Below, one piece after another: positions 6,063-7,252 of a stretch of 7,252 nt of DNA. The stretch comes from Methanobacteriota archaeon (GTDB lineage Archaea > Hydrothermarchaeota > Hydrothermarchaeia > Hydrothermarchaeales > JACRDW01): positions 1 through 7,252 of the forward strand of contig JACRDW010000089.1 of assembly GCA_016212785.1 (NCBI GenBank). Reading direction: 5' to 3'. The notes under the pieces are model-generated. The model ran no database searches. It was not told where the DNA came from and saw nothing but the letters and a program-made list of their open reading frames with translations. Numbering within the stretch: the stretch's first letter is position 1; every line of letters begins with the position of its first letter. Made by a program: the position numbers and the translations under genes.

Positions 6063-6083
6063 CGCTTGTTACTATTAACTTCT

Positions 6084-7082
6084 ATGTTTGACGGAACTAA
6101 ATTTAACAGCTCATTTGAGCGACAGTATTTTAATTTTGAGAATAGGTTGGGTAAAGTAGAGACCGAAGAATCGTTTGATCAACTATTTTTTGATTTTGAT
6201 GACCGGCTATACCCTTGGACTACGGTTTATCGATATATGCTTTTCATGTCCCTCGACGACGATATTCAGCTAATGGTCGGGATTGGACAAAAAAACATTC
6301 CTGATTATTATATAAATGGATCAAAAATAACTTTCGGGTCCTCTCCACCTGATTATAAGGTCGGGCTGTCTTATTGGTGTCATTCGGAGGATCTGATTCA
6401 TAAAACAAAGAATGAAGTGATAAGAAACACAGGCGATAAGATTACTTCAGAAACTCTACATTTTCAAAGGATAGATGAAGGATATATACTCAAAATTGAT
6501 GAGATGAATACAGACCTCAAAATAAAGGAACAAGACGGGCATGACTTTCTACGCTTCAAATTCATCTTTTCTCCATTTTATAGATGTAATAAGTATCTGC
6601 CATTTTACGGGACAATTTTAGGCAAGAAAACAAAAGGAATAGCGATCATGCAAAAGGTAAACATAAACATGCCGTTCATACCTTGGGTTTGGGGTAGGTC
6701 TTTCTTCGAAAATGGCGCCCAATTGAACTTCTATGAACCCCGGGTTTTAGTTCCGCTTTACAAGCGTCTTAATTTCCAAATCGATGGAGAGGTATACAAA
6801 TTCGAAAAAAGCACGAAAATCGAGATGATATCTGGTGGTAAATACCCTTCATGGAAACTCTCTGGCAAGACAAGGAGAGGGGAAGAGCTTGACGTTGATA
6901 TAAAGTCGTATGCGCACATATGTAACAACTTCGAGACTAAGAGAACATGTTTTTCGTATAGCGAATATCCCTCAAAAGTTACAAAACTTAAGTTTAAAAA
7001 AGGCAGTAAGACCATCACGTTAGACGATCTAGGGAACGGTGCTACTAACTGCGAGAATGCACATTATACAAAAAAGATATAA
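6084..7082 (+). CDS. Hypothetical beta-rich protein, possibly lipocalin-like (CrtC/AttH-type fold)
   Basis: A 332-residue protein from ATG 6084; an in-frame TTG at 6066 would add six residues but lies before the predicted transcript start. There is no signal peptide or membrane segment. The second half has spaced beta strands and Trp/Gly motifs: FYGTILGKKTKGIAIMQKV at 174-192, then PFIPWVWGRSFFENGAQLNF at 197-216, NFQIDGEVYKFE at 230-241 and YPSWKLSGKTRRGEELDVDI at 254-273, followed by SYAHIC. The sequence around WVWG and FENGA resembles, by eye, lipocalin-like proteins of the carotenoid hydratase/AttH type; this is inference. The N-terminal half is rich in Phe, Asp and Tyr and unfamiliar. 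The DNA is AT-richer than its neighbours (20 of 60 G+C at 6301-6360 against 32 of 60 at 4561-4620), hinting at transfer. It converges on dcd with a 13 bp gap. Confidence 0.8.
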   Translation: MFDGTKFNSSFERQYFNFENRLGKVETEESFDQLFFDFDDRLYPWTTVYRYMLFMSLDDDIQLMVGIGQKNIPDYYINGSKITFGSSPPDYKVGLSYWCHSEDLIHKTKNEVIRNTGDKITSETLHFQRIDEGYILKIDEMNTDLKIKEQDGHDFLRFKFIFSPFYRCNKYLPFYGTILGKKTKGIAIMQKVNINMPFIPWVWGRSFFENGAQLNFYEPRVLVPLYKRLNFQIDGEVYKFEKSTKIEMISGGKYPSWKLSGKTRRGEELDVDIKSYAHICNNFETKRTCFSYSEYPSKVTKLKFKKGSKTITLDDLGNGATNCENAHYTKKI

Positions 7083-7087
7083 GCAGA

Positions 7088-7095
7088 ATTTTTTA
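7088..7095 (+). terminator. Possible oligo-T terminator
   Basis: A run of six T residues (7089-7094) begins 6 nt after the stop of the 332-residue gene, within the 13 bp gap before the convergent dcd stop. Archaeal RNA polymerase commonly ends transcripts at such T runs; there is no hairpin. Confidence 0.3.
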
Positions 7096-7252
7096 TCATC
7101 GTATCCTACCGCCCTGATATTTCCCGCTGTAATTATCTGCTTTTCCATAGACCTTTGAGAAAACTATCTGCGCAATTCTTGAGTTTTTTTCGAGTATAAA
7201 TTCATGCTCTGTTTCGTTCTTAATGCCGAGCGTTAATACGCCGACATAGCCC
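7096..7252 (-). CDS. dcd: dCTP deaminase / dUTPase-family protein, C-terminal fragment at window edge
   Basis: The frame is open from the right edge to TGA 7098-7096, giving the last 51 residues. The sequence GYVGVLTLGIKNE, then NSRIAQIVFSKV and DNYSGKYQGGRIR, matches the C-terminus of dCTP deaminases and related trimeric dUTPases. IAQIVF lies in the core barrel and the YSGKYQG tail is the segment that closes over the nucleotide. In archaea these enzymes deaminate dCTP to dUTP, some also hydrolysing dUTP to dUMP, to supply thymidylate synthesis and keep uracil out of DNA. The fragment lacks the catalytic residues, so deaminase and dUTPase activity cannot be separated; the tail sequence favours dCTP deaminase. 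It converges on the 332-residue gene with a 13 bp gap. Confidence 0.85.
   Translation of the reverse strand, partial: GYVGVLTLGIKNETEHEFILEKNSRIAQIVFSKVYGKADNYSGKYQGGRIR

Larger units (their letters stand above)
5746..6083. other. AT-rich intergenic region with promoter-like boxes and tiny ORFs
   Basis: About 340 bp between divergent genes, with no long ORF and no recognisable RNA gene. It holds the TATA-like box for the leftward gene (5812-5818) with its 12-codon leader ORF (5788-5750, minus), and the strong box for the rightward gene (6055-6062). It also holds an unassigned box, CTTTATAAAAA at 5974-5984, that reads on both strands. On the minus strand this box points at a 38-codon ORF (ATG 5939 to stop 5823, starting MSDILLCISF). 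On the plus strand it points at a 10-codon ORF (6015-6047). None of these small ORFs has a recognised family, so I do not call them genes. Confidence 0.6.

Noticed and set aside
6066..6083. TTG start adding six residues to the 332-residue protein
   Set aside because: The TATA box at 6055-6062 predicts a transcript start near 6084, downstream of this codon, and no ribosome site precedes it.
5746..6083. tRNA, CRISPR repeat or mobile-element end in the largest intergenic gap
   Set aside because: No cloverleaf, no regularly spaced repeats, and no terminal inverted repeats could be found by reading both strands.

Overview
This window is archaeal chromosomal DNA. The support is direct. It carries pelota (archaeal Dom34), a helicase-free XPF/ERCC4 nuclease, an archaeal-length NFACT/Rqc2 protein and a UPF0200-type P-loop kinase. 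Several genes also sit just downstream of TATA boxes, with very short or no leaders. Genes are tightly packed: one convergent pair overlaps by 20 bp, and two others are separated by 13-15 bp. The sequence alone does not resolve the lineage (a euryarchaeal or DPANN-type group is possible). No rRNA, tRNA, CRISPR array, insertion sequence or obvious long repeat was seen.

Layout, left to right: (1) bases 1-1046, minus strand, pelota, with its last few codons cut off by the window edge. (2) A TATA box near 1070-1080 that reads on both strands, then 1109-2203, plus strand, an XPF-family nuclease with a helix-hairpin-helix region and a C-terminal SAP motif. (3) 2184-4172, minus strand, NFACT/Rqc2 (RqcH), tail-overlapping the nuclease gene. 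(4) A compact divergent promoter at about 4177-4210, then a plus-strand operon: a three-helix EMC6-like membrane protein, a UPF0200 nucleotide-kinase-like protein and a small cysteine-rich GDCCVxC protein. (5) 5254-5745, minus strand, an unrecognised helical protein. (6) About 340 bp of AT-rich intergenic DNA with several promoter-like boxes and tiny ORFs. (7) 6084-7082, plus strand, an unrecognised beta-rich protein, perhaps of a lipocalin-like fold, in AT-richer DNA. (8) 7096 to the end, minus strand, the C-terminus of a dCTP deaminase/dUTPase-family protein.

How the genes fit together: pelota rescues ribosomes stalled on mRNA, and NFACT/Rqc2 acts on the large subunit that still holds the nascent chain after splitting. 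Two successive steps of translational quality control therefore lie within about 4 kb, separated by a DNA-repair nuclease and facing a putative membrane-protein-insertion factor. This is the most coherent functional theme. The rest looks like housekeeping (nucleotide metabolism, repair) plus two proteins of unknown function. The points most worth a second look are the XPF-HhH-SAP architecture with an enlarged nuclease loop, the shared or interleaved divergent promoters, the archaeal copy of a GDCCVxC protein, and the unknown 332-residue protein with its own strong leaderless promoter.
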